From positions 170,775 to 234,774 of the forward strand of contig JANQNY010000077.1 of NCBI GenBank assembly GCA_028279345.1: a stretch of 64,000 bases of DNA. Reading direction: 5' to 3'. This document shows, one piece after another, positions 8,498 through 17,339 of this stretch. Position 1 is the stretch's first letter; the number at the start of each line of letters is the position of its first letter. Below the pieces are notes generated by a model. It was not told the DNA's origin. It did no database searches and worked only from the letters and a program-made list of their open reading frames with translations. The stretch is from Geminicoccaceae bacterium. Lineage in GTDB: Bacteria; Pseudomonadota; Alphaproteobacteria; Geminicoccales; Geminicoccaceae. A program made the translations under genes and the position numbers.

Positions 8498-10454
8498 GAT
8501 AGCCTTCGAGGATTGCATGTGCGATCGCGCGCGGCGCAACGCAGTCGCCCACGCGGAAGACGCGCTGTCCGGCCTCCTTGAGAGCGAAGTAGAGGTCTTC
8601 GTCCGGAACTTCGTGAACGACGTCGACCACCAGATCGACGTCCTCGATGTGGACCGGCGTGCGACCGAACCGATCCACGCCCATGACCCGCCGGTCGGCC
8701 AAGGTCTCCGCCTCGACGATCGGGCTGAACACGATGCCCTTGGCGGCGGCGCGCTGGTGCCAGGGGGTGAGTTCCTGCGTCGCCGTCAGGCGCTGCCCCA
8801 CGAACATATCGGCCGTCACGACCTCGACCTGCCAGCCGCGATCGGCCAGGAGCTCGGCCACGCCCATGCCCATCTGATCACCGATCGCGTCGAGCACGAC
8901 CGCCTTCCCCGGCGGATCGGGGACGGCGCCCTGCATCACCTGCCGAGGGGTTCGGACGGGGATCGTGTCATCGAGAGCCGCAGCCAACCCATGACCTGGC
9001 CGCCCGCCCACGGCAACGATCACGGCCTCAGGTGCTGCAGCCTCGACCAGCTCCAGCGTCACCTCGACGCCCGTCTGGACCGAAACGTCGACGGCGCGAA
9101 GCTCTGCTTCCAGCCACTCCACGGCCAAGCCGAGCCGATCCCGGTCGGGTGCTGCCGCGGCGAGCAGCACCGCGCCTCCGGCCCGATCGCATCGATCGAA
9201 CACCGTCACGCTGTGCCCGCGTTCCGCCGCAACCCGCGCTGCCTTCAGGCCGGCCGGGCCTGCGCCTACCACCATCACTCGATGCCGCACAGGGGCCATC
9301 GTCAGTGGGGCGAACTCGGTCCGCCGCTCGTGGCCGGCTGCTGGATTGACCGTGCAGCCGAGCCGCGGGTTCTGCACCTCGGCGACGACGCAGCCTTGGT
9401 TGCAGAGGAGGCACGGCGCAACCCGATCGGCGGCACCCTCACGCGTCTTGTTGGGTAGTTCCGGATCGGCGATGAGGGCGCGCGTCATTTCGACGGCATC
9501 CGCGCTTCCACCGGCCACGATCGCCGCTGCCGCTGCCGGATCGACGATGCTCCCCTGGGCGAACACGGGGAGCGGAACCGCGTGCTTGATCGTCTCGGCC
9601 AGCGGCACCGCGAAGCCCGGCTGGCTGTACAGACCGGGGCGGGTGAGGTGGCTGCTGAAGATGCTCCCAGTCGTGAGGCTGAGGAAGTCGAGCCCGCCGT
9701 CGGCCACCAAGAGCCGCGCGATCTCGACCGCATCTTCGGGCTTGATGCCTGCCCAGGGTGCGTGCTCGTCAGCGGAGAGCCGCAGGCCGACCACGGGCTC
9801 GTCGCCGACCGCCTCGCGTACCGCCTTGATCACCGAGCGAACAAAGCGCAGGCGGTTGTCCAGTTCGCCGCCGTAGTGGTCGGCCCGCTGGTTGGTCAAC
9901 GGGGACATGAACTGGCGGATCAGGCTGTTCTGACCGGCGTTGATTTCGACCCCGTCCAGACCGCCCTCGATCGCCAGGCGGGTGGATTGGCGGAAGCCTT
10001 CGACGACGGCGTCGATCTCCGCAAGGCCCATTTCTTGGGGCATCTCGCGGCTGGCGACCTCCGGCACCGGGGAAGGCGCCCAAAGCGGCAGCTGCGAGTA
10101 ATGACTGCTGCCCTGCATGCCGCTGTGGGTCAGGTGGGCCAGGACGAGCCCGCCGTGGGCGTGAACGGTGTCGGCGATCAGACGATAGCCGTCAACCACC
10201 TGCTCCTCGTAGCCGCGAACGACGTACTCGTACGGCCAGTCCGACGGGTGAACCACGCTGCCTTCGAGGACGATCACACCCGTGCCACCGGCCGCTCGGG
10301 CGCCGTAATAGGCTTGGTGCCGCCTTTCGAAGCGATGACGGGTCGCGAAGTTCGTCTGGTGGGACGCGAACACGAAGCGACTCGGAGCGCGTTTGGTTCC
10401 CAGCTGGAGGGGCTGGAACAAGCTCTCGTAGGCGGCGTGCCGCGGGCTGGTCAT
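8478..10454 (-). CDS. Mycofactocin system FadH/OYE family oxidoreductase (second copy)
   Basis: 658 residues with the same architecture as its downstream neighbour: OYE barrel (FVFASHQTNFATRH, LTHSGMQGSSHY, INAGQNSLIRQFMSP), cysteine cluster CLLCNQGCVVAEVQ and an FAD/NAD(P) domain starting VMVVGAGPAGLKAARVAA. The two copies are clearly paralogous but diverged (for example NTNHRRDAYGG against LTNQRADHYGG), so the pair is old rather than a recent tandem duplication. The gene starts 12 nt after the mftC stop. Candidate roles are passing electrons from reduced mycofactocin to ETF, or an FMN-dependent maturation step of the kind MftD performs elsewhere; sequence alone does not decide. Confidence 0.87.
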   Translation of the reverse strand: MTSPRHAAYESLFQPLQLGTKRAPSRFVFASHQTNFATRHRFERRHQAYYGARAAGGTGVIVLEGSVVHPSDWPYEYVVRGYEEQVVDGYRLIADTVHAHGGLVLAHLTHSGMQGSSHYSQLPLWAPSPVPEVASREMPQEMGLAEIDAVVEGFRQSTRLAIEGGLDGVEINAGQNSLIRQFMSPLTNQRADHYGGELDNRLRFVRSVIKAVREAVGDEPVVGLRLSADEHAPWAGIKPEDAVEIARLLVADGGLDFLSLTTGSIFSSHLTRPGLYSQPGFAVPLAETIKHAVPLPVFAQGSIVDPAAAAAIVAGGSADAVEMTRALIADPELPNKTREGAADRVAPCLLCNQGCVVAEVQNPRLGCTVNPAAGHERRTEFAPLTMAPVRHRVMVVGAGPAGLKAARVAAERGHSVTVFDRCDRAGGAVLLAAAAPDRDRLGLAVEWLEAELRAVDVSVQTGVEVTLELVEAAAPEAVIVAVGGRPGHGLAAALDDTIPVRTPRQVMQGAVPDPPGKAVVLDAIGDQMGMGVAELLADRGWQVEVVTADMFVGQRLTATQELTPWHQRAAAKGIVFSPIVEAETLADRRVMGVDRFGRTPVHIEDVDLVVDVVHEVPDEDLYFALKEAGQRVFRVGDCVAPRAIAHAILEGYRAGREV

Positions 10455-10466
10455 CGACCGTCCGCC

Positions 10467-11501
10467 TCAGGCCGAAAGAGCGGCGGTCGGCTCCGGCACC
10501 TCGAACACGCAATCTGGGTCCGGGGCATCCGCCGACCGACCGGTGAAGTGCTTCACCGCCATGCAGCCGCCATGGCACAGGCCATAGGCGTTGCAGCTCT
10601 GGCAACTGCCTCCGACTTGCCAATCCCGCAGCTGAAGGAACAACGGTGCCGTGCGCCACAACTGCGTGAAGCCGCCTTCCTGACGGACGTTTCCCGCCGA
10701 GAACGCCTCCGCCAGCAGGAATGGGCAGGCGTAGACCTCGCCGACCGGATCGACGCAGCAGACGATGCGGCCGGCACCGCACATGTTCAGCCCTTCGATG
10801 GGCTGCCCGTAGGCGGAAAGGTGAAAGAAGCTGTCGCCGGTGAGGACATCCCGGTGGCCCAGCAGCCAGGTGTAGAGTTCCTGGTTCTGTGCGTGCGTCG
10901 GGCGCATCGCCGCCCAGACGTCCTGGCCACGGCCCGACGGGCGCAGCCGGGTCAGACGCAGTTCGGCGCCGTAGCGCCCGGCAAGCGCATAGAGATCGTC
11001 CAGCTCGTGGAAGTTCTGGCGGGTGACCGTCGCGTTGATCTTGAACCCGAAACCGCGCGCCGCGAGCCGTTCCATCGCCAGGCCCGCTCGGCGATAGGAA
11101 CCCCGCCCGCGCACCGGATCGTTGGTCTCGGGCGTGGCGCCATCCAGACTGATCTGCACGTCGAGGTAGTCGCGCGAAGCGATCCAGTCGGCCGCCCGAT
11201 CGTCGATCAGCGTTCCGTTCGTGCTGAACTTGACGCCGATGCCGCGCTCCAGCGTGTAGTCCATCAGCTCGACGAAATCGGGCCGGCTCATCGGCTCTCC
11301 GCCGCCCACGTTGATGTAGAAGACCTTGATCGCAGCCCATTCGTCGATCAGCCGTTTGGCTTCGGCCGTCGTCAGCTCATCTTTCCGCCGCTTGCCCGAC
11401 GAGGAAAGGCAGTGCACGCAACGGAGGTTGCAGCCGTAGGTGAGCTCCCAAGTCAGACAGATTGGTGCGTCGAGCCCGCGCCGGAAGATCTCGTAGCTCA
11501 T
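10467..11501 (-). CDS. mftC: Mycofactocin radical SAM maturase MftC
   Basis: 344 residues. The radical SAM cluster motif is C24-x3-C28-x2-C31 (YGCNLRCVHC), followed by NVGGGEPMSRPDF (the GGEP motif). The C-terminus is a SPASM domain with CGAGRIVCCVDPVGEVYACPF and CQSCNAYGLCHGGC, binding auxiliary 4Fe-4S clusters. MftC performs the oxidative decarboxylation of the MftA C-terminal Tyr and the Val-Tyr crosslink. The ATG at 11501 shares ATGA with the stop of the upstream methyltransferase, so upstream in-frame sequence is not coding. In studied actinobacterial systems MftC needs the small chaperone MftB; none is adjacent here. Confidence 0.95.
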   Translation of the reverse strand: MSYEIFRRGLDAPICLTWELTYGCNLRCVHCLSSSGKRRKDELTTAEAKRLIDEWAAIKVFYINVGGGEPMSRPDFVELMDYTLERGIGVKFSTNGTLIDDRAADWIASRDYLDVQISLDGATPETNDPVRGRGSYRRAGLAMERLAARGFGFKINATVTRQNFHELDDLYALAGRYGAELRLTRLRPSGRGQDVWAAMRPTHAQNQELYTWLLGHRDVLTGDSFFHLSAYGQPIEGLNMCGAGRIVCCVDPVGEVYACPFLLAEAFSAGNVRQEGGFTQLWRTAPLFLQLRDWQVGGSCQSCNAYGLCHGGCMAVKHFTGRSADAPDPDCVFEVPEPTAALSA

Positions 11502-12526
11502 TGCGTTTGCTCTCGACCATTTTCTGGTTGGGGGTGGCGGTCGATCACGAGCCAAGCCCCCCGGTCCTCGAAGGCGTGGGCGGACCCGTCGACCAGGTTG
11601 CCGAGCGCCCGCAGTCGCGAAAGATCGAACACTTGGCGATGGCCGAAACGCGGATCGGGCGTGTCCTCGATCGGCACCGCAATGATCAGACGTTGCGTCG
11701 TGCACGACCAGAGCGCGGCCATCGCCGCTGCCGTCTGGTCCGGCTCGAGATGCTCGAGCACGTGGATCGCCGTCACGACATCGAAGCAGGTTGGCGCTCC
11801 ACTCCGTTCGGTCGTCAGCTCGGATGCGAGGATGTCGCCCCGAAAGAAGCACACGTCGTCGAGCTGCCGGTGCCGCGCGTAGTCTTGCGCGAGGGACACC
11901 AAGGCCGTGTCGACGTCGCACGCGAAAATCCGGCAGGGAAGCCGGCGGTGGGCGAGGGTGCCGCCTCGGCCTCCATTGGCCAGATGGAAGGGCAGAAAGC
12001 CGAAGCAGGTCGCCGCATCGAGCCACGTTTCCGGCGCGACACCGGCGATGAACTCGACCGCTCGATCGTAGATTGCCGCGAAGGTGGCGATGAAGTCCTC
12101 CGGCAGGTTGGCGCGCCCGTGGGCGGATGCCGAAAGCGTCCCGGCCCCATCCAGCGCGCGGAGCGTGTTGTCGTAGAACCGGTGCCACGCGCGCTGTTCG
12201 TTGTCGTCCACCGAGCGGACGATGGCGCCGACGGAGCGCTCGAAGGTCTCCTGCGCGCTCAGCGTGTAGCCATTCCCTGCACCCGACGGTGGCAAGGAGG
12301 CCAACAGCGGCATCAGCTCATAGGCGACGAAGCCGCCGATGTTGTTGTCGATCTCGGAAGGTGCGAAGTCGTGGACGACGACGACGTCACCCGACCCGCT
12401 GCCGCCTCTGTCAGGCCGGTCGAGATCGTAGAGGGCGAAGCGCGCACTCCGCGCCACCGGCTCGGCGCGCGCAGCCAAGCAATCGGCCAGTAGGCCGTGT
12501 CGCTCACGGGAGAGCGTGAGACTCAA
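11498..12526 (-). CDS. mftM: SAM-dependent methyltransferase, probable mycofactocin oligosaccharide methyltransferase MftM
   Basis: 342 residues. The class I methyltransferase core is in the second half: ETWLDAATCFGFLPFHLA (motif I region, about residue 165), FACDVD, and FDVVTAIHVLEHLEPDQ with the common HVLEHL motif. MftM methylates the 2-O position of a glucose on the mycofactocin glucan in mycobacteria. The start is TTG at 12526, seven bases after GGGAGA and five bases past the VWA gene stop; no ATG fits. The stop overlaps mftC. Assignment depends partly on position in the cluster; a small-molecule methyltransferase acting elsewhere is possible but unlikely. Confidence 0.82.
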   Translation of the reverse strand: MSLTLSRERHGLLADCLAARAEPVARSARFALYDLDRPDRGGSGSGDVVVVHDFAPSEIDNNIGGFVAYELMPLLASLPPSGAGNGYTLSAQETFERSVGAIVRSVDDNEQRAWHRFYDNTLRALDGAGTLSASAHGRANLPEDFIATFAAIYDRAVEFIAGVAPETWLDAATCFGFLPFHLANGGRGGTLAHRRLPCRIFACDVDTALVSLAQDYARHRQLDDVCFFRGDILASELTTERSGAPTCFDVVTAIHVLEHLEPDQTAAAMAALWSCTTQRLIIAVPIEDTPDPRFGHRQVFDLSRLRALGNLVDGSAHAFEDRGAWLVIDRHPQPENGREQTQ

Positions 12527-12530
12527 CGCG

Positions 12531-14090
12531 TCATCTCCCGCCGATCCCGCCAGGCGACGCGGCGGCCGCTCCCGACGATCGAAACAGCGTCTCGGTCACT
12601 TGGCCCAACTGGGTCAGGTTGCGAACGACTTCCGTCCGGTGGCACGCCTGCTCGTAGAGCGGCATGTCGGAGCTGCCGAGCGCCCAGCTGCTGCGGGGTT
12701 CCGGTGACAGCCAGATCAGCTGCTTGGCGCGGCGGCGAACCTCCTCCAAAGCCCAGACGTTGGGCGGGTTGCGGTTGCCGCGGCCATCGCCGAGCACGAT
12801 GACGGTGGTCTGGTTGGTGACACAGCTCAGGTGTCGGTGCCAGAACATCTCCAGCGCCCGGCCATAGTTGCTGTTGGCGTCGCAGTCGATCAGCTCGCCG
12901 CTGAACACGGTCGCAATCGCCTGGTCGATACTCAGCTGCTCGAAGTACTGGGTGGCGTCGGCGAGTTCGCTGACGAAGACGAAGCTGCGAACCTGCTCGA
13001 ACAACGACTGCAGGCCGTAGACCAGCTGAAGCATGAAGCGGGCGGTATTGCGGACTGACAGGCTGACGTCGCAGATCACCACGATGCGTGGTTTCTCGTT
13101 CCGTTGGCTGGTCAGCACCGGATCGAACGGGATGGCGTCGAAGGCCATGCTCTGGCGCATGGTCCGGGCGAGATGGATCCGGCCGCGATGGCTCACCACG
13201 CGGCGGCTGGAGCGCGCGCCCTTCATCCGCCGCCCGAGACGGCGGATGATCTCTTCCATCTCGCGGCGCTCGCTCTCCGAGAAGTGGTAGTCGTAGGCCG
13301 ACCGGATCGGTTCCGGTGGGGGGCTCTCGCGCGGCAACCCGCCCTGCAACCCGATTTCACGCTCCATGTAGCGCTTCAGGAGGTCGGGCAGATTGGCGAT
13401 GATCCCGTCGATAGTGCCCGCCAGCTGGTCGATCGTCGCCTCGTCCACCTCGAGATCACGGAGGTCGTCGAGGAGCGCATGCGCGGCGTTGACGATCAGA
13501 TCCTCGTCAAGCTGCTCGAATGCGTCGGCGAAGTTTAGATCGCCGGGCTGCGCGATGTTCTTGACCCGCTTCACCTGAAGCTGGTGGGTCACTTTCTTCA
13601 TCACGCGGTCGAGCGCGTCCTTGTTGCGGTTGAGAATGAGCCCCTGGCCCATCGCCGACAGGGCCAGCTGGTTCGGGTCCTGATGTGGATTGAACCGGCT
13701 GACCATGTTCTCCGGATCGAACAGGTCGCGGATCGACATCGGCTCGCTGTGCGGATGCTGGCCGTCGTTCACGACGCCCGGATCGTCGGGGCTGAACACG
13801 ATCCGCTCGGGTTGGGCGAGCTCGTCATGGTGATGATGTCCGGGGACGTGACCATCGCCGGCCCCACGGCGCGGGCCGGGCAGGGTGAAGAACAGCTCGA
13901 ACAACTCGTCGAACAGCGCGAGGTCGTGCATGTCCTTGATCAGCGTGCTCCGCAGTACCGTCCGCACGGTGTCCCGCTCGTCCAGTGTCACGACCGCGAG
14001 CGCGTGCATCGCATCGACCGATTCGGATGGCGAAATCCGGATTCCGTTCCGCTTGAGCAGGCAGACGAACCGGTTGATCGCCTGGTCCAT
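12531..14090 (-). CDS. VWA domain-containing protein (CoxE-like) paired with MoxR ATPase
   Basis: 519 residues. The C-terminal half is a von Willebrand A domain with the MIDAS motif DVSLS (in VVICDVSLSVRNTARFML) and the CoxE-type core (TVIVLGDGRGNRNPPNVWAL). The N-terminal half is helical and unlike known catalytic domains, with a short GHHHHDE metal-binding-looking run near residue 90. MoxR AAA+ ATPases and VWA partners act together as chaperones for assembly or metal loading of enzymes such as CO dehydrogenase and methanol dehydrogenase. The start ATG shares one base with the MoxR stop (TGATG). Lying next to mno and the mft genes, it probably activates an enzyme of this pathway. Confidence 0.85.
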   Translation of the reverse strand: MDQAINRFVCLLKRNGIRISPSESVDAMHALAVVTLDERDTVRTVLRSTLIKDMHDLALFDELFELFFTLPGPRRGAGDGHVPGHHHHDELAQPERIVFSPDDPGVVNDGQHPHSEPMSIRDLFDPENMVSRFNPHQDPNQLALSAMGQGLILNRNKDALDRVMKKVTHQLQVKRVKNIAQPGDLNFADAFEQLDEDLIVNAAHALLDDLRDLEVDEATIDQLAGTIDGIIANLPDLLKRYMEREIGLQGGLPRESPPPEPIRSAYDYHFSESERREMEEIIRRLGRRMKGARSSRRVVSHRGRIHLARTMRQSMAFDAIPFDPVLTSQRNEKPRIVVICDVSLSVRNTARFMLQLVYGLQSLFEQVRSFVFVSELADATQYFEQLSIDQAIATVFSGELIDCDANSNYGRALEMFWHRHLSCVTNQTTVIVLGDGRGNRNPPNVWALEEVRRRAKQLIWLSPEPRSSWALGSSDMPLYEQACHRTEVVRNLTQLGQVTETLFRSSGAAAASPGGIGGR

Positions 14091-15274
14091 CAGGGGTCGC
14101 CGAGACCGCCGTCGACCCGGCCGCGATAGCCACCGAAGTAGCGCGCCGAGTGCTCGACTTTGCGTCGCTCCATTTCCTCGCGCTCCGGTTCGGCGGCCCG
14201 CAGCGGTGGCCGAGTAGTCTTGGGCAGCTCGCTCGGCCGCTCGCCGTCCCGGGAGCGGGCCGGAGCCGGCTCGTCGTGATGGTGGTGATGATCGTGATCG
14301 TGATGGTGATGATGGTGGTGGTGATGGTCGCCGTGATGGTGCGCGTGGTGCCTGTCACGCTGACCCTGCGCCTCGAGCAGCCAGTCGAGATGGTCTCGAA
14401 CCTGCTGCGTGTCTCGCTCGAACTTGACCAGAAGCTGCAGCGTCTCCGTGAACAGCTCGTGGGTCAGATGCTCGGCGTCGAGCAACACCAGCGACTGGGC
14501 CCAATCCAGGGTCTCGCTGATGCTCGGCGCCTTCCGCAGGTCGAGGGCGCGCAGACGACGGACGACGTCGACGATCTGACCGGCGAGGGTCTCGCTGATG
14601 CCCGGCACCTTGAGCCGGACGATTTCCAGTTCGCGCTGCTCGTCGGGATAGTCGATGAAGAGATGGAGGCAGCGGCGCTTGAGCGCGTCGCTCAGATCAC
14701 GGGTGTTGTTGCTGGTGATGATCACGGTTGGCGTATGCTGGGCCCTGACCGTGCCGAGTTCCGGGACCGTGACCTGGAACTCGCTCAGCACCTCCAGCAG
14801 GAACGCCTCGAAATGCTCTTCCGCGCGGTCGATCTCGTCGATCAGTAAGACCACCGGCTCGGCCGCGCGGATTGCCTGAAGAACCGGCCGGGCCACGATG
14901 AAGTGCTCGGAGAAGAACACGTCCTCGTGGCCCCGCAGCGTATCGACAGCCTGCCGCATGTCGGTGATGTCGGCGAACAGCTGGCTGATCTTGTCGCGCA
15001 AGATCTGGGTGTAGAGGAGCTGCTTGCCGTACTCCCACTCGTAGAGGGCGCGTGTCTCGTCCAGTCCGCCATAGCACTGCAGGCGGATCAGCGGTCGGGA
15101 GAGCGCCTGGGCGGTCGCCTTGGCCAGTTCCGTCTTGCCCACGCCCGCCGGTCCCTCGATGAGGATCGGCTTCTGCATCCGGTAGGCGAGGAACGAGACG
15201 GTCGCGACCTTGCGGTCGCAGATGTACTGGTGGGCGGCGAACTCACGGACGGTCTGGTCGATCGAGTCGAACAT
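14090..15274 (-). CDS. MoxR-family AAA+ ATPase with histidine-rich C-terminal tail
   Basis: 394 residues. Walker A is ILIEGPAGVGKTELAKA (residues about 37-53), Walker B is VVLLIDEIDRAEEHFEAF and sensor 1 is TVIITSNNTRDLSDALKRRC, the MoxR layout. After the AAA+ core comes a 25-residue stretch encoded by 14276-14350 in which 20 residues are His and the rest Asp, Gly or Ala, then a Pro/Arg/Glu-rich end. Such tails bind Ni, Zn, Cu or Fe in metallochaperones (SlyD, HypB, CobW types). Partner is the VWA protein directly downstream. The ATG has GGAG 11 nt upstream. The obvious client is the metal-dependent methanol dehydrogenase encoded 83 nt upstream, but this is inferred. Confidence 0.9.
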   Translation of the reverse strand: MFDSIDQTVREFAAHQYICDRKVATVSFLAYRMQKPILIEGPAGVGKTELAKATAQALSRPLIRLQCYGGLDETRALYEWEYGKQLLYTQILRDKISQLFADITDMRQAVDTLRGHEDVFFSEHFIVARPVLQAIRAAEPVVLLIDEIDRAEEHFEAFLLEVLSEFQVTVPELGTVRAQHTPTVIITSNNTRDLSDALKRRCLHLFIDYPDEQRELEIVRLKVPGISETLAGQIVDVVRRLRALDLRKAPSISETLDWAQSLVLLDAEHLTHELFTETLQLLVKFERDTQQVRDHLDWLLEAQGQRDRHHAHHHGDHHHHHHHHHDHDHHHHHDEPAPARSRDGERPSELPKTTRPPLRAAEPEREEMERRKVEHSARYFGGYRGRVDGGLGDP

Positions 15275-15357
15275 GCACGTCTCCGCTCCATGCCCGCTCC
15301 TAGTTGTGAACGGACATGGAGCTTAAGCGGAGGGCAGAAGAAGCGACCGAAAGCGCC

Positions 15358-16623
15358 CTAGTAGTAGCTGCCGGTCAGCGCGTGCTCCACGATCGGGGCA
15401 ACGGCGTCGTAGGTCACCTCGCGAGCGTTGCCCGGCGTAGAGCCATCGCCGAGGAGATGCTTGGTGATGCGATCGACGTCCCGAGCGTCGCCGACGATCT
15501 TCTCGCCACCCCACTCGGCATACTTGCCGACCCCCATCCGGGACTTGGTGTAGGGCGGCGTGCTGCAGAAGTTGGGTGGGACACCGACGTCCTTGCTGAG
15601 CCGTATCGCCGCCTCCAGGGCGCGCTCGGCGGCGCTGACATCGGTGAGGCCGTCGACATTCTCGCCCAGCGCGCGGGCGATGTCGCGGAAGCGCTTGTAG
15701 TTCGACGGCATATTGTATTCCCACACCCGCGGCAACGCGATCGCGTTGTTGAGCCCGTGGTGGGTGTCGTAATACGCGCTGATTGCGTGCGACATGGCAT
15801 GGATGATGCCGAGGCCGCCGCTGTTGAACGACTGCGCCGCCATGTAGGACGCGTACATCATGTTGTAGCGCGCCTCATAGTTCAGCGGCTCGAACACGGT
15901 GCGGCGCAGGCTCTCCCCCACCAGCTCGATGACCTTCAGCGCGTTGCCGAGGCTCGGCAGGAAGTCGAGACGCGAGACGTAGGGCTCGGAAGCGTGCGCC
16001 AAGACGTCGAAGCCGCAGAACGCGGTCAGGTCCTGGGGCATCGAGAAGAACAGCACGGGGTCGTTGATGCCCAGAGTGACTGGGCAGTTGTCGTCGAAGC
16101 CAAGCCACTTGTACGGCGCTTTGTCGGAGGCCGTGTCGGTGATGACGTACGCCCAGCTGGTCTCCGAACCCGTGCCCGCGGTGGTGTTGATCGCAATGTG
16201 CGGCGGGTTGTCGGGGTTCTCCGACTTGTTGAAGCCGTCGAACTCGTTGACGTTGCGGCCGTCATGCGCGACGACGATCCGCGCGCCCTTCGTGGCGTCG
16301 GTGACGCTGCCGCCACCAACCGAAATGAAACTGTCACATTTTTCTTTGACGTAGATGTCCGCCAAATCCATGCAATTGTAGTCTTTCGGATTTGACTCGA
16401 TCTTATCGTAGAGGACGACGTCGATACCTTGGTATTTGATCTTCCCTTCGACATCCTCGACGATGCCGGTGCCTTTTAGGCCCGACGTGGCCAGAAGCGA
16501 ACGTTGGAAACCGAGCTTCTTGGCCTCGACTCCAACCATTTCGTAGGCACCAGGACCGAGAATTCCACGCGGCATCCGGTGAAATTCTTTAATCGGGAAT
16601 TGCCACAGCTTTTCCGCCTGCAT
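15358..16623 (-). CDS. mno: NDMA-dependent methanol dehydrogenase (iron-containing alcohol dehydrogenase family, Mno/MDO)
   Basis: 421 residues of the group III (iron-type) alcohol dehydrogenase family. The start WQFPIKEFH, the segment VVLYDKIESNPKDYN, the NAD-binding SFISVGGGSVTDATKGAR, TTAGTGSETSWAYVITDT and the His-bearing IIHAMSHAISAYYDTHHGL follow Amycolatopsis/Mycobacterium methanol:NDMA oxidoreductase closely along the whole length. That enzyme keeps its NAD(H) bound and in vivo passes electrons to mycofactocin. The ATG at 16623 is six bases after GGGGAGG; an earlier in-frame ATG reads through that site. As first gene of the mft operon it ties the cofactor to oxidation of methanol or another short alcohol. 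Confidence 0.93.
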   Translation of the reverse strand: MQAEKLWQFPIKEFHRMPRGILGPGAYEMVGVEAKKLGFQRSLLATSGLKGTGIVEDVEGKIKYQGIDVVLYDKIESNPKDYNCMDLADIYVKEKCDSFISVGGGSVTDATKGARIVVAHDGRNVNEFDGFNKSENPDNPPHIAINTTAGTGSETSWAYVITDTASDKAPYKWLGFDDNCPVTLGINDPVLFFSMPQDLTAFCGFDVLAHASEPYVSRLDFLPSLGNALKVIELVGESLRRTVFEPLNYEARYNMMYASYMAAQSFNSGGLGIIHAMSHAISAYYDTHHGLNNAIALPRVWEYNMPSNYKRFRDIARALGENVDGLTDVSAAERALEAAIRLSKDVGVPPNFCSTPPYTKSRMGVGKYAEWGGEKIVGDARDVDRITKHLLGDGSTPGNAREVTYDAVAPIVEHALTGSYY

Positions 16624-17339
16624 CACGCGCCTCCCCAACGCATTATTGAGTCTTCGTGGCTACCGATTATTGTGCTGCGCCACGGTCTACCTCAAGTAGC
16701 AGCAAGGCGAATTGGACCGCAATTGGCCGAAGGTGCGAGGAATATGAAAGTCCTGGATGATTGGCGTGTAAATCCTAGAATCGATGAGATACTAGCTGCG
16801 CTTTAGTTGGACGGTATTTTTTTGATGATGGACGAAATGCCGCTTGATCGAGCAGTCGTTTTGTCGGCCTCCGCGCGCGAGATGGTGTTGGATCTTCGTC
16901 TGAAATGCCTCTTGAGAGGTCGCCTGCTGGTCGTTGTCGTCGCCGCTTTTCGTAGGGCGTCTGTTCAGCGGCGCGCCATCACAGTTGGTGATCCGGAAGA
17001 CGACGGCGTTCCGGCCTAGTCTTGCCCCAGCCGGTCCGGGCGTCCTCCCTATTGCTCACCGATGGGCCGACGAAGCAGCGCTTCCGGTGTGCCACAGCTG
17101 CACGCTTTCGCCCGAAGTCGTGCGACCAAGGGTCGAGTTCTATTTGCGCCAGCCGCCATGCGGGTTGAGGCAGACAATACTGGTTGCGAGCCCCGCAACT
17201 ATGTTGTCCGGAGAATCCAAATCAGGTGCTCCACCATCAAGGCGCGCCTTTGCGCTCGAAGAGAAACCCAGGGTCAGCGTCGCACGCACATCCCGCAGCT
17301 GCATGGTGGCGTCTGCTCGCTGGACGCCTTCGCGGCGCG
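16624..17339. other. Intergenic region between mno and eda, no convincing gene
   Basis: About 700 bp without a supported gene. The half next to mno is more AT-rich than the surroundings and holds the candidate mno promoter. A plus-strand frame closing at 16806 ends NMKVLDDWRVNPRIDEILAAL after an AGGA-like site, which looks protein-like but is only about 20 codons from its last ATG. The remaining frames have no recognisable domain and resemble decayed sequence. Confidence 0.5.
16666..16695 (-). promoter_or_regulatory. Candidate sigma-70 promoter of the mno-mft operon
   Basis: Read on the minus strand, TTGAGG is followed after 18 bases by AATAAT, a 4/6 and 5/6 match to the consensus hexamers, about 43 bp upstream of the mno start. 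It is the best such pair seen in front of the operon, but the match is modest and an activator or alternative sigma factor could be used instead. Confidence 0.4.

Noticed and set aside
9582..11882. 766-codon plus-strand frame opposite the OYE and mftC genes
   Set aside because: Antisense shadow of genes with intact Fe-S and flavin motifs on the other strand.
14276..14350. His-codon run as a DNA microsatellite or regulatory repeat
   Set aside because: It mixes CAC and CAT codons with interspersed Asp, Gly and Ala and stays in frame within MoxR, so it is better explained as a selected protein tail.
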